Made by a program: the position numbers and the translations under genes
Assembly: GCA_965197415.1 (NCBI GenBank)
Contig: OZ240207.1
Span: forward strand, 2,046,001 to 2,110,000
DNA length: 64,000 bases
Direction of reading: 5' to 3'
Origin: DAOUJI01 sp965197415
GTDB lineage: Bacteria > Chloroflexota > Dehalococcoidia > Lucifugimonadales > JAGWBF01
In this document: in pieces, positions 17,958-25,478 of the stretch
How positions within the stretch are numbered: the stretch's first letter is position 1
Layout of the letters: each line of letters begins with the position of its first letter
Notes under the pieces: model-generated
The model's database searches: none
Seen by the model: only the letters and a program-made list of their open reading frames with translations
What the model was told of the DNA's origin: nothing

Positions 17958-18761
17958 ATGAAGACGACCGAACACGGCATCGAGGAGAGCAGGGCCGTGG
18001 AGAACATGTACCACATGCGGCTCATGGCGCTGCTGCAAGAGCTGGTGCGAAAGCGGGGTCCCAAGGGCGCGGCGCGGGTGCTGGAGATAGACCCGAAGAC
18101 CGTGGCCGAGAGCATCAGGACGGGTCGGCTCTCACGGCGGACGCGGGACTCCCTGGAGCGGGCGTTGCAGGAGGGCGTCGGCTCGGCTGCGGAGCGCCAG
18201 CGGGAGCGCAACGAGAAGCTGGAGGCCCGTGTCGATGCGCTTGAGAAGGGCCACGACGAGCTTGGCAAGGAGCTTCGCAGGCGGATGGCCTCCGTCGAGG
18301 GCAAGCTGGCCTCCCTGCGGCGGGACGACGGCTACGAAGCTGCGCAGGAGGCAGAGGAGCAGTCCGGGGCCGGTGCTGCGGACCGGGACGGGAAGCCGCC
18401 GTCGAAGCCCTCGATGCGCCGGGAGTACCCCGACCTTGCGACGCTGGAGCCTGCCCCGGACGACGAGGAGATATTCGGCGCGGCCTGGCCCCTCATCGTC
18501 GAGTGGCGGAAGCTGCTGGACGCCCACCCCGAACGGGGCGAGGGCGTTGAGTGGCTGACCACCCAGGAGAAGGTCCTGAAGGTCGAGCTGGCCCTCCTCG
18601 AAGAGCATGGGATGACCCTGCCGCCTGAGAAGCAGCCGCTGCGGGACTTCGACCGGAGCGGTCAGATCACCTGGCGCAGGACCGCGCTCTCCGACACGCG
18701 GAGAGGGCGGAAGAAGGCCGAGTTCATGCGCAGAGTTACCTTCGGGCTTTGGCGGAAGTGA
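17958..18761 (+). CDS. Coiled-coil protein with N-terminal HTH-like region, putative element regulator
   Basis: I choose ATG 17958 (MKTTEHGIEESRAVENMYHM) because AGGAGGA lies 8 bases upstream; the frame is open farther upstream but reads as non-coding. The 267-residue protein has a short DNA-binding-like segment (LLQELVRKRGPKGAARVLEIDPKTVAESIRTGRLSRRTRDSLERAL, about 24-68) that resembles a helix-turn-helix acting on KTVAESIR. A charged coiled coil follows (about 78-115, RQRERNEKLEARVDALEKGHDELGKELRRRM). The C-terminal half contains EIFGAAWPLIVEWRKLLDAHPERGEGVEWLTTQEKVLKVELALLEEHGM. It is transcribed away from the conjugation operon. The layout suggests a regulator controlling the divergent promoters; I do not recognise the full-length family. 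Confidence 0.7.
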   Translation: MKTTEHGIEESRAVENMYHMRLMALLQELVRKRGPKGAARVLEIDPKTVAESIRTGRLSRRTRDSLERALQEGVGSAAERQRERNEKLEARVDALEKGHDELGKELRRRMASVEGKLASLRRDDGYEAAQEAEEQSGAGAADRDGKPPSKPSMRREYPDLATLEPAPDDEEIFGAAWPLIVEWRKLLDAHPERGEGVEWLTTQEKVLKVELALLEEHGMTLPPEKQPLRDFDRSGQITWRRTALSDTRRGRKKAEFMRRVTFGLWRK

Positions 18762-19552
18762 AGGGGCCGCAACAATGCGCCGGAGCGCCGCACGGGACCA
18801 TATGAACTTTTTCGGATGTTTTTATGACGTTTACATGAACTGAATAGACGGATTTGGGCGGTCACGCTTCCAAAGCCTTTTCAACGCCGAAAGGTCTGGT
18901 AATAATGGTTGCACTGTTTGGCTTTTACCACGGTTTCCGACCATAGAAACCTGGGTGCGTGATCCCTGTTGCACGGGTTGACCTTAGCGTCACCCAAGAG
19001 GGAATGCTGGCAATGCGGAGTTTGACGTTGGTCCTTCGCAACCAGCGCGGGCCGAATCGACGGAGTTGACACTGGTCCTTCGTCCTCGGTCCAGTCCGGC
19101 GGTTGAAGTTTGACGTTGGTCCTTCATCCCGCAGGACACCGGTCCGGCGAGCTGGAGTTGATCGCTTCTCTCGCTGGGCGCTCGTTCGGTGGCTGGGGTT
19201 GATCGCCTCATCCGCTGGACATTGAGGACGGAGCGCATCCTGTGCTACGTCCTCGGCAAGCTGGTCGGAGTGCGTCTTGCGCTTCGACTGGCTCTTCATG
19301 CCTGCGGCACGGCTGACTCTCAGCCAGGGCCGCAGCTTCGACACGCGCCGGTCTGCAGTTGAGAAGCAGGCTGGCCGCTTCACGTCTCGCAGCCTTTCCC
19401 CACTGACCTTGTTCACCCTGGGCGAGCTGCGTCTTCTTTCACCTCACTCCGTCTTCCGCGTTCGACATCCGACCGCGGGCGGAGTGCGTCTTCGGCACGG
19501 AGTCATGGGTTCAACGGCATCGGCATACCAATCAGCAAGGAGGTACATAGGC
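18762..19552. other. Non-coding, origin-like region: A+T-rich patch followed by degenerate direct repeats
   Basis: About 790 bases without a credible gene. Positions 18800-18850 form an A+T-rich island (CATATGAACTTTTTCGGATG, TTTTTATGACG) in otherwise GC-rich DNA. From about 19014 to 19230 a degenerate unit returns every 40-50 bases. GGAGTTTGACGTTGGTCCTT, GGAGTTGACACTGGTCCTTC, GAAGTTTGACGTTGGTCCTT, GGAGTTGATCGCTTCTCTCG and GGGGTTGATCGCCTCATCCG all share a GGAGTTGA-like head. A second motif, GAG(T/C)TGCGTCTT or GGAGTGCGTCTT, recurs near 19268, 19420 and 19480. An easily melted patch beside iteron-like repeats is what replication origins look like. The zinc-finger protein encoded at 19553 would fit that context. 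This is inference. Confidence 0.4.
19014..19230. repeat. Degenerate direct repeats, 40-50 bp period
   Basis: Five units with heads GGAGTTTGAC, GGAGTTGAC, GAAGTTTGAC, GGAGTTGATC and GGGGTTGATC. The first three share the extension (TTGG/CTGG)TCCTTC. Spacing is roughly 40 to 50 bases. The copies are imperfect and there is no spacer conservation pattern of a CRISPR. Possible roles are initiator or regulator binding sites. Confidence 0.45.
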
Positions 19553-20038
19553 ATGGACGAAACACGGACACAGGAGCGGTACACGGGACCGAGCGCGCTC
19601 AGGATCGCCAACCTGTTGCCGCACCGGGTCAGCTTCGAGCGGGGCTGGTTCTGGACGACGACGACGGTCTGTCACGGCGGCAAGTCGGACGGGCTTGCGT
19701 TTCGGCAGCGACCGGACGGCAACGGCCTCGAAACCCGCTGTCACACCCGGGGCTGCTCGGCCGGCGTGGTCATAACCGAGCTCGAGGTCTTGATCGGGCT
19801 GCCCATCTGGACGGCCTTCGAGCCGGTTCCCGACGCGGCGGCCAAGGCCCCTGAGAAGCGTCCCTGGTGGAAGCGTAAGAAGGTGGTCGCGGCAGGGGTG
19901 GTCGCCCTGGTCGTTGCGGCGCCGCTGCTGACCCTCGACCTGGAGCTCTTCTTCCTGAACCTCGTCGGGCTGGGCATCGGCTGGCTGCTGCTCAGGCGGT
20001 TCCTCGTGCGCCGCACGGTGCGCAGGTTCCGGCGGTGA
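19553..20038 (+). CDS. Zinc-finger (primase CHC2-like) protein with C-terminal membrane helices
   Basis: A 161-residue protein. ATG 19553 follows AAGGAGG by 8 bases; the upstream in-frame extension reads as non-coding. Residues about 10-65 contain NLLPHRVSFERGWFWTTTTVCHGGKSDGLAFRQ...ETRCHTRGCSAG. This Cys-His...Cys-His-Cys arrangement with a short beta hairpin between resembles the CHC2 zinc domain of phage and plasmid primases (typically CPxH..GxxPSL...xxCxxGC). The second half is not a primase: after a basic stretch (KRPWWKRKK) come two hydrophobic helices (VVAAGVVALVVAAPLLTL and LFFLNLVGLGIGWLLL) and a basic tail RRFLVRRTVRRFRR. A nucleic-acid-binding zinc domain tethered to the membrane is unusual. 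It may anchor element DNA at the conjugation site. Confidence 0.68.
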   Translation: MDETRTQERYTGPSALRIANLLPHRVSFERGWFWTTTTVCHGGKSDGLAFRQRPDGNGLETRCHTRGCSAGVVITELEVLIGLPIWTAFEPVPDAAAKAPEKRPWWKRKKVVAAGVVALVVAAPLLTLDLELFFLNLVGLGIGWLLLRRFLVRRTVRRFRR

Positions 20039-20070
20039 AGCTCTAATCCACAATCCATTCCCAACACGCA

Positions 20071-20107
20071 AAGGGTCGTCTCCATCCGGGGGCGGCCCTT
20101 CTTCTTT
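20071..20107 (+). terminator. Probable rho-independent terminator
   Basis: AAGGGTCG pairs with CGGCCCTT (one G-U pair) across a 14-base loop, followed by CTTCTTT. It lies 32 bases after the stop of the zinc-finger gene and before the next start. Confidence 0.5.
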
Positions 20108-20166
20108 GCCCGCGAGCGGGCGCAGACGGACGGCAACACAAAGCACAGGCACTGAGGAGGTGCGTA

Positions 20167-20640
20167 ATGACGACGGCAACACTGGTAGCAGGCAATCGGA
20201 CGACGGACACGGTTGACAGGCCCCGGCGCAGCCTCGAAGAGCTGGTCGACCGGCTCATCGACGCGCTGTTTACGGCGAACACGGAGACTGAGGAGTCGAG
20301 CGCGACGCGCTCCATCCACGAGGCGAGAAGGCTCAGGCAGTCGGGGGACGTGGACACCGCCCTGGCGGTGCTGGGAAGCGTGAACGTGGCGCAGGCCACG
20401 CCGAGGGAGGCTCGCTGGGCCTTCTCAGAGTGGAAGCAGATGGTCAGGCGGCGGTTCGGCGGCGGGAAGATCATGCTCTACAGCCAGGGCACGGGAAGGG
20501 CGTCCGCGCTGGTTCCCCAGGGCGACGGGACGATGGAAGTCGCCGCGGTGTTGGGTATGCGCTGGCGGCCCGGCAAGGTCGTCTCGGGGCGCAGCCTGCG
20601 GGGGCTTCGGCCCCTGACGAATGCCTACCCTCGGCCCTGA
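20167..20640 (+). CDS. Hypothetical protein of the element (157 aa)
   Basis: ATG 20167 follows GAGGAGGTGCGTA, a strong ribosome-binding site. The 157-residue product opens with a low-complexity MTTATLVAGNRTTDTV, much like the start of the four-XRE protein encoded at 21128. A helical part follows: SLEELVDRLIDALFTANTETEESSATRSIHEARRLRQSGDVDTALAVLGSVNVAQATPREARWAFSEWKQMVRRRF. A short beta-like end contains YSQGTGRASALVPQGDGTMEVAAVLGMRW. I recognise no family. Codon use and RBS are as in its neighbours. Its neighbours suggest a role in replication or maintenance of the element. Confidence 0.6.
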   Translation: MTTATLVAGNRTTDTVDRPRRSLEELVDRLIDALFTANTETEESSATRSIHEARRLRQSGDVDTALAVLGSVNVAQATPREARWAFSEWKQMVRRRFGGGKIMLYSQGTGRASALVPQGDGTMEVAAVLGMRWRPGKVVSGRSLRGLRPLTNAYPRP

Positions 20641-20922
20641 CCGGAGAGTGGCCCGGCGCTGGCGTGGCCCAAGCACGGTTGACGACTCGTGAGGCAAACG
20701 GGGCGCCTCAGCGCCCTGCTTGGACCCTGAGTCGTCGCCTTCTTGCGACTGCTTGCACGGGCGCTCCGTTTCACCAGGCAGCGCCCCGCATGGGGATCGC
20801 TGCCTCCTCCGCCCGCTCCCCTGCGGGCTTCCATCCCACTTCGCCCAACCCCACACGCATCGCACAGGTCTGCTCCTCGACTCCGGCCGGGGGTGGGACC
20901 TGTGCCCGATGCACGACGGAGC

Positions 20923-20994
20923 CTGCCCCGGATTGATTCCGGGGCTTGCCCCGCACACGGCCTTCCACAGAGGCCGCCCCGGACTTGATTCCGG
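20923..20994. repeat. Two REP-like palindromes in tandem
   Basis: GCCCCGGATTGATTCCGGGGC (stem GCCCCGGA/TCCGGGGC) is followed about 50 bases later by CCCGGACTTGATTCCGGG (stem CCCGGA/TCCGGG). Both share the core CGGA-TTGAT-TCCGG and so are copies of one motif. Such intergenic palindromes usually act at the RNA level or as dispersed repeats. Confidence 0.55.
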
Positions 20995-21036
20995 GACGCA
21001 GCACCGGCCATTCGCCACGGCAACTACGCCACCCAA

Positions 21037-21109
21037 GGAGACAGTCCCGGCCATCGGGACAAGGCATCAAGCGGGACTGTCTCCCACAGGGGGGCGGTCC
21101 CGCTTCTTC
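21037..21109 (+). promoter_or_regulatory. Attenuator-like alternative hairpins before the four-XRE gene
   Basis: GGAGACAGTCCCG (21037-21049) and CGGGACTGTCTCC (21072-21084) form a perfect 13-bp inverted repeat with a 22-base loop. The same right arm also begins with GCGGGAC (21071-21077), which can pair with GTCCCGC (21097-21103). That second hairpin is followed by TTCTTC, like a terminator. The two structures exclude each other, the layout of an antiterminator/terminator switch. The RBS of the downstream gene starts 10-15 bases later. The regulatory role is inferred; the pairing is directly visible. Confidence 0.5.
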
Positions 21110-21127
21110 ATTTCAGGAGGAAGCGAC

Positions 21128-22246
21128 ATGACGACGGCAACGACGACACAGACCAATCGGACCAAGGAGACGGCGGGAGCGGAGAGCGAGCTCAGGGCTG
21201 CTGCCAGGCGGCGGGGGGTCACCATGAAGGAGCTTGCGGCCATGATGGGCGTGAGCGCGGGCTATCTGTCGGGGCTTTCGACGGGGCGTACGCCGTGGAC
21301 TCCGAAGATGCGGGAGAAGGTCGCGGCGGTGCTGGGAGAGGTCCCTGGGCAGGGGACCGTCTACCGCCAGGGCGGCGTCGTGACCGGCGAGAGCAGCTTC
21401 ATCCGGGAGCGCGCACGCACCCTGGGCATGACCATGAAGGACCTGGCCGACCGCGTTGGCGTGTCCTACAGCTACATGACGCAGGTTGCCCGTGGCCGCC
21501 AGAACATGGGCGTGAAGGTCCAGGCCAGGGTCGAGTCGACGCTCAAGGCCCCGGCGAAGGTCGCGCCCGCCACGTGCGCCAACCGCCAGGGCGTCGTCGT
21601 GACCGGGGAGTCCAGCTACATCCGGGAGCGGGCCAGGGAGCTGGGCATGAGCATGAGGGAGCTGGCCGACCGCGTGGGCGTCTCCTACGGCTACATGTCA
21701 ATGGTGGCGCGGGGTCATAGCAACATGGGCGTGAAGGTCCAGGCCAGGATGGAGGCGGCGCTGGAGGCTCCGGTGAAGGTCGCGCCCGCGCAGCCAGCCG
21801 GGATCGACCCCCAGGTCCTGTGGGACCGCATGGACGCTCACGGCTTCAGCCAGAACGAGGTCGCCCGGCGCGCCGGCATCAGCTCCTCGTACCTCTCCCA
21901 CATCATGAACGGCAAGTCCTCCCCGTCGGCGGGCGTGCTGAAGGGGCTGCACGGCGTCCTGTTCCAGCCGACGAGTGCGGAGCGCGTCATGCCCGCCGAG
22001 GTGAAGGTGTTGGGCTGGCGCAAGGGCGAGCGGAGCGGGATGGTGGTGCACGGCGCCGGTGGCCCCGGGCGCGGCGCAAAGTCCGGCGGCGGCGCCATTC
22101 GGGTCGGCGGCCGGGTGCCCTGGGGCGCGAAGGCGGAGTTCGCCTACCGCGCCGGGTACGACGGCATGGGCCGGGTCTCGGTGACGCACGTCGTCGAGAG
22201 GGGCTACTCCGCCATGCTGAAGCAGCCGGAGACGGTAGCCGCGTAG
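21128..22246 (+). CDS. Protein with four tandem XRE helix-turn-helix domains
   Basis: A 372-residue protein starting at ATG 21128 behind AGGAGGA. Four Cro/C1-type HTH domains follow each other: about 20-70 (VTMKELAAMMGVSAGYLSGL), 89-140 (MTMKDLADRVGVSYSYMTQV), 162-213 (MSMRELADRVGVSYGYMSMV) and 222-275 (FSQNEVARRAGISSSYLSHI). Domains 2 and 3 are near copies (TGESSFIRERART and TGESSYIRERARE heads) encoded by a direct repeat of about 220 bp, so one arose by recent duplication. The last 95 residues contain a Gly-rich stretch and KAEFAYRAGYDGMGRVSVTHVVERGYSAM, which I do not recognise. Most XRE regulators have one domain and dimerise. A four-headed chain could span several operator half-sites or DNA segments on its own. 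The leader suggests transcriptional attenuation. Confidence 0.8.
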   Translation: MTTATTTQTNRTKETAGAESELRAAARRRGVTMKELAAMMGVSAGYLSGLSTGRTPWTPKMREKVAAVLGEVPGQGTVYRQGGVVTGESSFIRERARTLGMTMKDLADRVGVSYSYMTQVARGRQNMGVKVQARVESTLKAPAKVAPATCANRQGVVVTGESSYIRERARELGMSMRELADRVGVSYGYMSMVARGHSNMGVKVQARMEAALEAPVKVAPAQPAGIDPQVLWDRMDAHGFSQNEVARRAGISSSYLSHIMNGKSSPSAGVLKGLHGVLFQPTSAERVMPAEVKVLGWRKGERSGMVVHGAGGPGRGAKSGGGAIRVGGRVPWGAKAEFAYRAGYDGMGRVSVTHVVERGYSAMLKQPETVAA

Positions 22247-22384
22247 GGCTCCATGACGTACCGCATGATGGGCGGCTGCCTCGAAGCAGCCTGGGACGGC
22301 CCGCACCGGGCCGCATACGCGAGTCCCGCCGTGGGCGGGCCTTCGCACGTTCAAGCATTCGCCTGGGGGCGTTGCCGGAACCCG

Positions 22385-22403
22385 ACCGCCCCGATGGGGC
22401 GGT
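22385..22403. terminator. Strong hairpin between the four-XRE gene and the helicase
   Basis: ACCGCCCC-GAT-GGGGCGGT is a perfect 8-bp stem with a 3-base loop. It lacks a downstream T run, so it may terminate weakly or act in RNA processing. The remaining 260 bases of this gap hold two smaller GC-rich hairpins (around 22300-22340) and no gene. Confidence 0.4.
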
Positions 22404-22509
22404 GCAGTCCGTCTCCCGTCGCTCTCCGCCTGGCGGCGGCGACTGATGGAGACGTGCGTCCGGGTTCCGGCGTCGTCCTCTAACCACCACGAAAAGGAGG
22501 ACGACTCAC

Positions 22510-24861
22510 ATGAACCTCGGAGGTTTCATAGACACGTTCAAGGACGCGATAGCCAGGAGGGTAGTCGAGTCCTACCCGCCGCTCTACCGGCCCTCGGAGA
22601 ACGGCGGCACGCTTCCCAGGCTGCTCCGCAAGCCACTGGGGGCGCAGGCCGACGCCATCAGGGGCGCGGCCCTCTCCCTGAAGGCCCACCGGGGCACCAC
22701 CGTCGTCGGCGAAATGGGCACCGGAAAGACATTCATCGGCGCGGCGGCGGCGTACATGGCGGGCTTCGAGCGGGTGCTCATCATCTGCCCGCCCCACCTG
22801 GTGCCCAAGTGGAAGCGGGAGGTGGAGATGACGGTGCCCGGCGTCCGCGCCGCCATCGTCGAGTCCATCACCGACCTGGAGCGGCTTCGCCTCTCCGTCG
22901 GCTCCGGCCCCCTCTTCGCGGTGATGAGCCGTGAGAAGGCCAAGCTGTCCTACCGCTGGATGCCCGCCGTCATCGAGCGGTGGGCCGTCTCGAAGGGAAG
23001 GCTCCTGCGGGAGAAGGAGACGGGGGAGCCCTTCCGGGTGCCCTGCTGCCCCGACTGCACGGCGCAGATCGTCGACAAGGACGGCGTGCCGCTGACCGAC
23101 GCCGACCTGAACCGCCGCAAGCACACCTGCAACGCCTGCGACGCCCCCCTGTGGCAGGCCGACCGGTCCGGGCCTGCCCGCTATCCGCTGGCCGACTACA
23201 TCAAGCACAGGATGAAGGGCTTCTTCGACCTGCTGATAGGAGATGAGGTCCATGAGTTCAAGGGGCGCGGCTCGGCCCAGGGCATCGCCGCGGGCATCCT
23301 CGCCGACGTGTGCGGCAAGTCCCTCAGCCTGACCGGGACGCTTTTGGGCGGCTACTCCTCGACCATCTTCCACCTCCTCTACCGGTTCTCGCCGGAGATC
23401 AGGACGGAGTTCGGGCGGTCGGACGAGCACCGCTGGATACAGCGGTACGGCTTCGAGGAGGTCACCGTCGGCAAGCCCGACGACGACGCGGTGGAGGACG
23501 GGCGCAACAGCCGCCGCCGCAGCTACCGCAAGGTGACCAGGGAGAGGCCGGGCCTCGTGCCCAGCGCCCTGTTCCACATCATCGGCAACACGGTGTTCCT
23601 CAGACTGGCGGACGTGGCCTCCGGCCTGCCGGACTACGAGGAGAAGATCCTCGTGTCCTCGATGGACTCGGAGGAGGACGCCACCGGGTACTCCCAGCGC
23701 AGCGCCTACAACACCGTGTTCGAGGAGCTGAAGAAAGAGCTGGCGGCCGCGCTCAAGAGCGGCTCCAAGCGGCTGCTGGCGACCTACCTCCAGACCTTGC
23801 TGGCCTACCCCGACGGGTGCACCAGGGGCGAGACGGTGTTCGACCCCAGGACGGGCGACGTCATCGTGCAGGTGCCGCCGCTGTCCGAGGAGAAGCTCTA
23901 CCCGAAGGAGAAGGCGCTCGTCGACCTGGTGGCCGCCGAGCGGCTGGAGGGAAGGCGGGTGCTGGTCTACGTCACCCACACGGGGACGCGGGACATCACC
24001 GGGCGGATGGACGACTTCCTCACCCGGCACGGGTTCCGGGTGGCGGTGATGAAGGCCGACGCGGTGGCCCCGAACCGCAGAGAGAAGTGGGTCGCCGACA
24101 AGGTGAAGGAGGGCATCGACGTCCTCATCTGCCACCCGCGTTTGGTGCAGACCGGCCTCGACCTGATCGACTTCCCGACGATTTGCTGGGACGAAACTGA
24201 TTACTCGGTCTACGTGGTCCGGCAGGCGTCGCGGCGGTCGTGGCGCATCGGGCAGACCCGCCCGGTCAAGGTGGTGTTCCTGGCCTACCGGAACACCCTC
24301 CAGGCCGACGCGCTGAAGCTGGTGGCGAAGAAGATGCAGAGCTCCCTGGCCGTCGAGGGGGAGCTGCCGGAGGACGGGCTCGCCGCCTATGGGGACGATG
24401 GCGACGACATGATGATGGCCCTGGCCCGGAAGATCGTCAGCGGCGAGGAGGAGGACGAGGCCGAGACGATGGAGGAGGTGTTCGCCCAGGCGCGGAACGC
24501 CGAGAGCGAGGCCGAGGAGCTGCTGGTGGACGACGGCTGGAAGGTCGTCGAGATCGAGCCGGAGACCATTGCGGTCAACGGCAACGGGAATGGCAACGGC
24601 CACCACGACGACCTGTTCGGGCCGACGGTCGAGCTTGTGCCGGCCAACGGCCGCCACGCCAACGGCAACGGGAACGGGACCAACGGCCACCACGAGGACG
24701 AGGACCCGGAGCCGCAGCAGTCGCTGTTCTCCTGGGCCGAGTTCATGGCCGAGCCGGTGAAGCCGAAGCGCAACGGGAAGCCCCAGCCCGCAAGCCTCTC
24801 GATGTTCGAGTGGGCGATGGAGCAGGAGCGCGAGAAGGAGACGGTCGGCGCGGGGCGCTAG
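22510..24861 (+). CDS. SNF2-type DEAD/DEAH helicase with inserted zinc ribbon
   Basis: A 783-residue superfamily 2 ATPase. Motif I GEMGTGKTF lies at about 67-75, motif Ia near VLIICPPHLVPKWKREV, motif II as IGDEVHEFKG (about 244) and motif III SLTGTLLGG. The C-terminal lobe has VLVYVTHTG and motif VI in VRQASRRSWRIGQTRPVKVVFLAY (about 577). The RxWRIGQ spelling is the SNF2/Rad54 hallmark, so the protein probably translocates on double-stranded DNA. Between Ia and II sits a zinc-ribbon-like insert with CCPDC and CNACD pairs (about 178-218). The last 110 residues are low-complexity, with NGNGNGNGHH-type runs, ending in LSMFEWAMEQEREKE. ATG 22510 follows AAAAGGAGG. No nuclease or methylase neighbour suggests a DISARM-like set; a role in element replication or transfer is more likely. 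Confidence 0.83.
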   Translation: MNLGGFIDTFKDAIARRVVESYPPLYRPSENGGTLPRLLRKPLGAQADAIRGAALSLKAHRGTTVVGEMGTGKTFIGAAAAYMAGFERVLIICPPHLVPKWKREVEMTVPGVRAAIVESITDLERLRLSVGSGPLFAVMSREKAKLSYRWMPAVIERWAVSKGRLLREKETGEPFRVPCCPDCTAQIVDKDGVPLTDADLNRRKHTCNACDAPLWQADRSGPARYPLADYIKHRMKGFFDLLIGDEVHEFKGRGSAQGIAAGILADVCGKSLSLTGTLLGGYSSTIFHLLYRFSPEIRTEFGRSDEHRWIQRYGFEEVTVGKPDDDAVEDGRNSRRRSYRKVTRERPGLVPSALFHIIGNTVFLRLADVASGLPDYEEKILVSSMDSEEDATGYSQRSAYNTVFEELKKELAAALKSGSKRLLATYLQTLLAYPDGCTRGETVFDPRTGDVIVQVPPLSEEKLYPKEKALVDLVAAERLEGRRVLVYVTHTGTRDITGRMDDFLTRHGFRVAVMKADAVAPNRREKWVADKVKEGIDVLICHPRLVQTGLDLIDFPTICWDETDYSVYVVRQASRRSWRIGQTRPVKVVFLAYRNTLQADALKLVAKKMQSSLAVEGELPEDGLAAYGDDGDDMMMALARKIVSGEEEDEAETMEEVFAQARNAESEAEELLVDDGWKVVEIEPETIAVNGNGNGNGHHDDLFGPTVELVPANGRHANGNGNGTNGHHEDEDPEPQQSLFSWAEFMAEPVKPKRNGKPQPASLSMFEWAMEQEREKETVGAGR

Positions 24862-24922
24862 ACCGCAGTTCACGGGGGGAGGTCGTCGCACACGAGGCGG
24901 CCTTCCCCACCCGTCGATGTAT

Positions 24923-24948
24923 GGGGCCTTTTTCACGTTTCCGGCCCC
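24923..24948. terminator. Hairpin between convergent genes
   Basis: GGGGCC (24923-24928) pairs with GGCCCC (24943-24948). The loop begins with TTTTT on the plus strand. It lies between the helicase stop and the stop of the convergent XRE gene and may terminate from both sides. Confidence 0.4.
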
Positions 24949-24963
24949 TGCGGTCGCGCCGCC

Positions 24964-25209
24964 TCAGTCCGTGAAGATATGGCGGAGGCCCAGGCTTTCG
25001 GCCAGGTCGAGCAGGGCCATCATGTGCTCCATGTTGGGGCGGCCCCTGCCCTCCTTCCAGCGCCATACGGTGTAGCGGTAGGTCCCGATGCGCCGCGCAA
25101 TCTCCGACCAAGACAGGCCCGACTCCTTCTGGAACCGCTTGAGGCGCTCCGGGAAGTCGTCGGGGAACTCGTAGGGTTGTATGTAGTAGTCAACTCGCTG
25201 TCTCGGCAT
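24964..25209 (-). CDS. Small XRE-family regulator (paralogue 2)
   Basis: I start it at ATG 25207-25209 (MPRQRVDYYIQPYEF), which has GGAAGGA 10 bases upstream; this gives 81 residues. The HTH is FPDDFPERLKRFQKESGLSWSEIARRIGTYRYTVWRWKEGRGRP, with LSWSEIARRIG as helix 2 and TYRYTVWRWKEG as recognition helix. It shares the DDFPERLxR...LxWxxxARxIG signature with the protein encoded at 6083-6406, so they are paralogues near the two ends of the element. The gene is convergent to the helicase and is the last recognisable element gene on this side. Confidence 0.75.
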   Translation of the reverse strand: MPRQRVDYYIQPYEFPDDFPERLKRFQKESGLSWSEIARRIGTYRYTVWRWKEGRGRPNMEHMMALLDLAESLGLRHIFTD

Positions 25210-25478
25210 CGAGCCGGTCCTTCCGCAGGACGGAAACCCCGGGCGGTACGGCGTGCGGAGCGCAAGCGTCCGCAGTCGGTCCAACCCGGAGCTTTGGGGA
25301 GGCCGCCGCCCTGCTTGCCCAAGGGCTGTGGCGGCCTCCCCATCTCCTTCCATGTGTGCGGGCTTTTTCCGTTGCCCTCTACCGGCCCCGACCGCTGACG
25401 GTCGGCGCCAACTCGTTGGACAGCTTTCTGCGGTCTCTCGTGCGGACGGCCCCTAGCCCGCGCAGTCCTCGCTGCCCG

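Larger units (their letters stand above)
20641..21127. other. Structured leader region upstream of the four-XRE gene
   Basis: A 487-base gap rich in hairpins and without a supported gene. It holds two REP-like palindromes (20924-20994) and, just before the RBS, alternative hairpins (21037-21103), each listed separately. The frame of the downstream gene is open from 20720, but the stretch before 21128 reads as non-coding Arg/Pro-rich sequence. Confidence 0.5.

Noticed and set aside
19014..19230. CRISPR array
   Set aside because: The repeats are too degenerate and short, spacing varies, and there are no cas genes.
22480..24936. Long minus-strand open frame of over 800 codons
   Set aside because: It is the antisense of the SNF2 helicase gene; composition is His/Val/Gly/Arg-rich and shows no family motifs.
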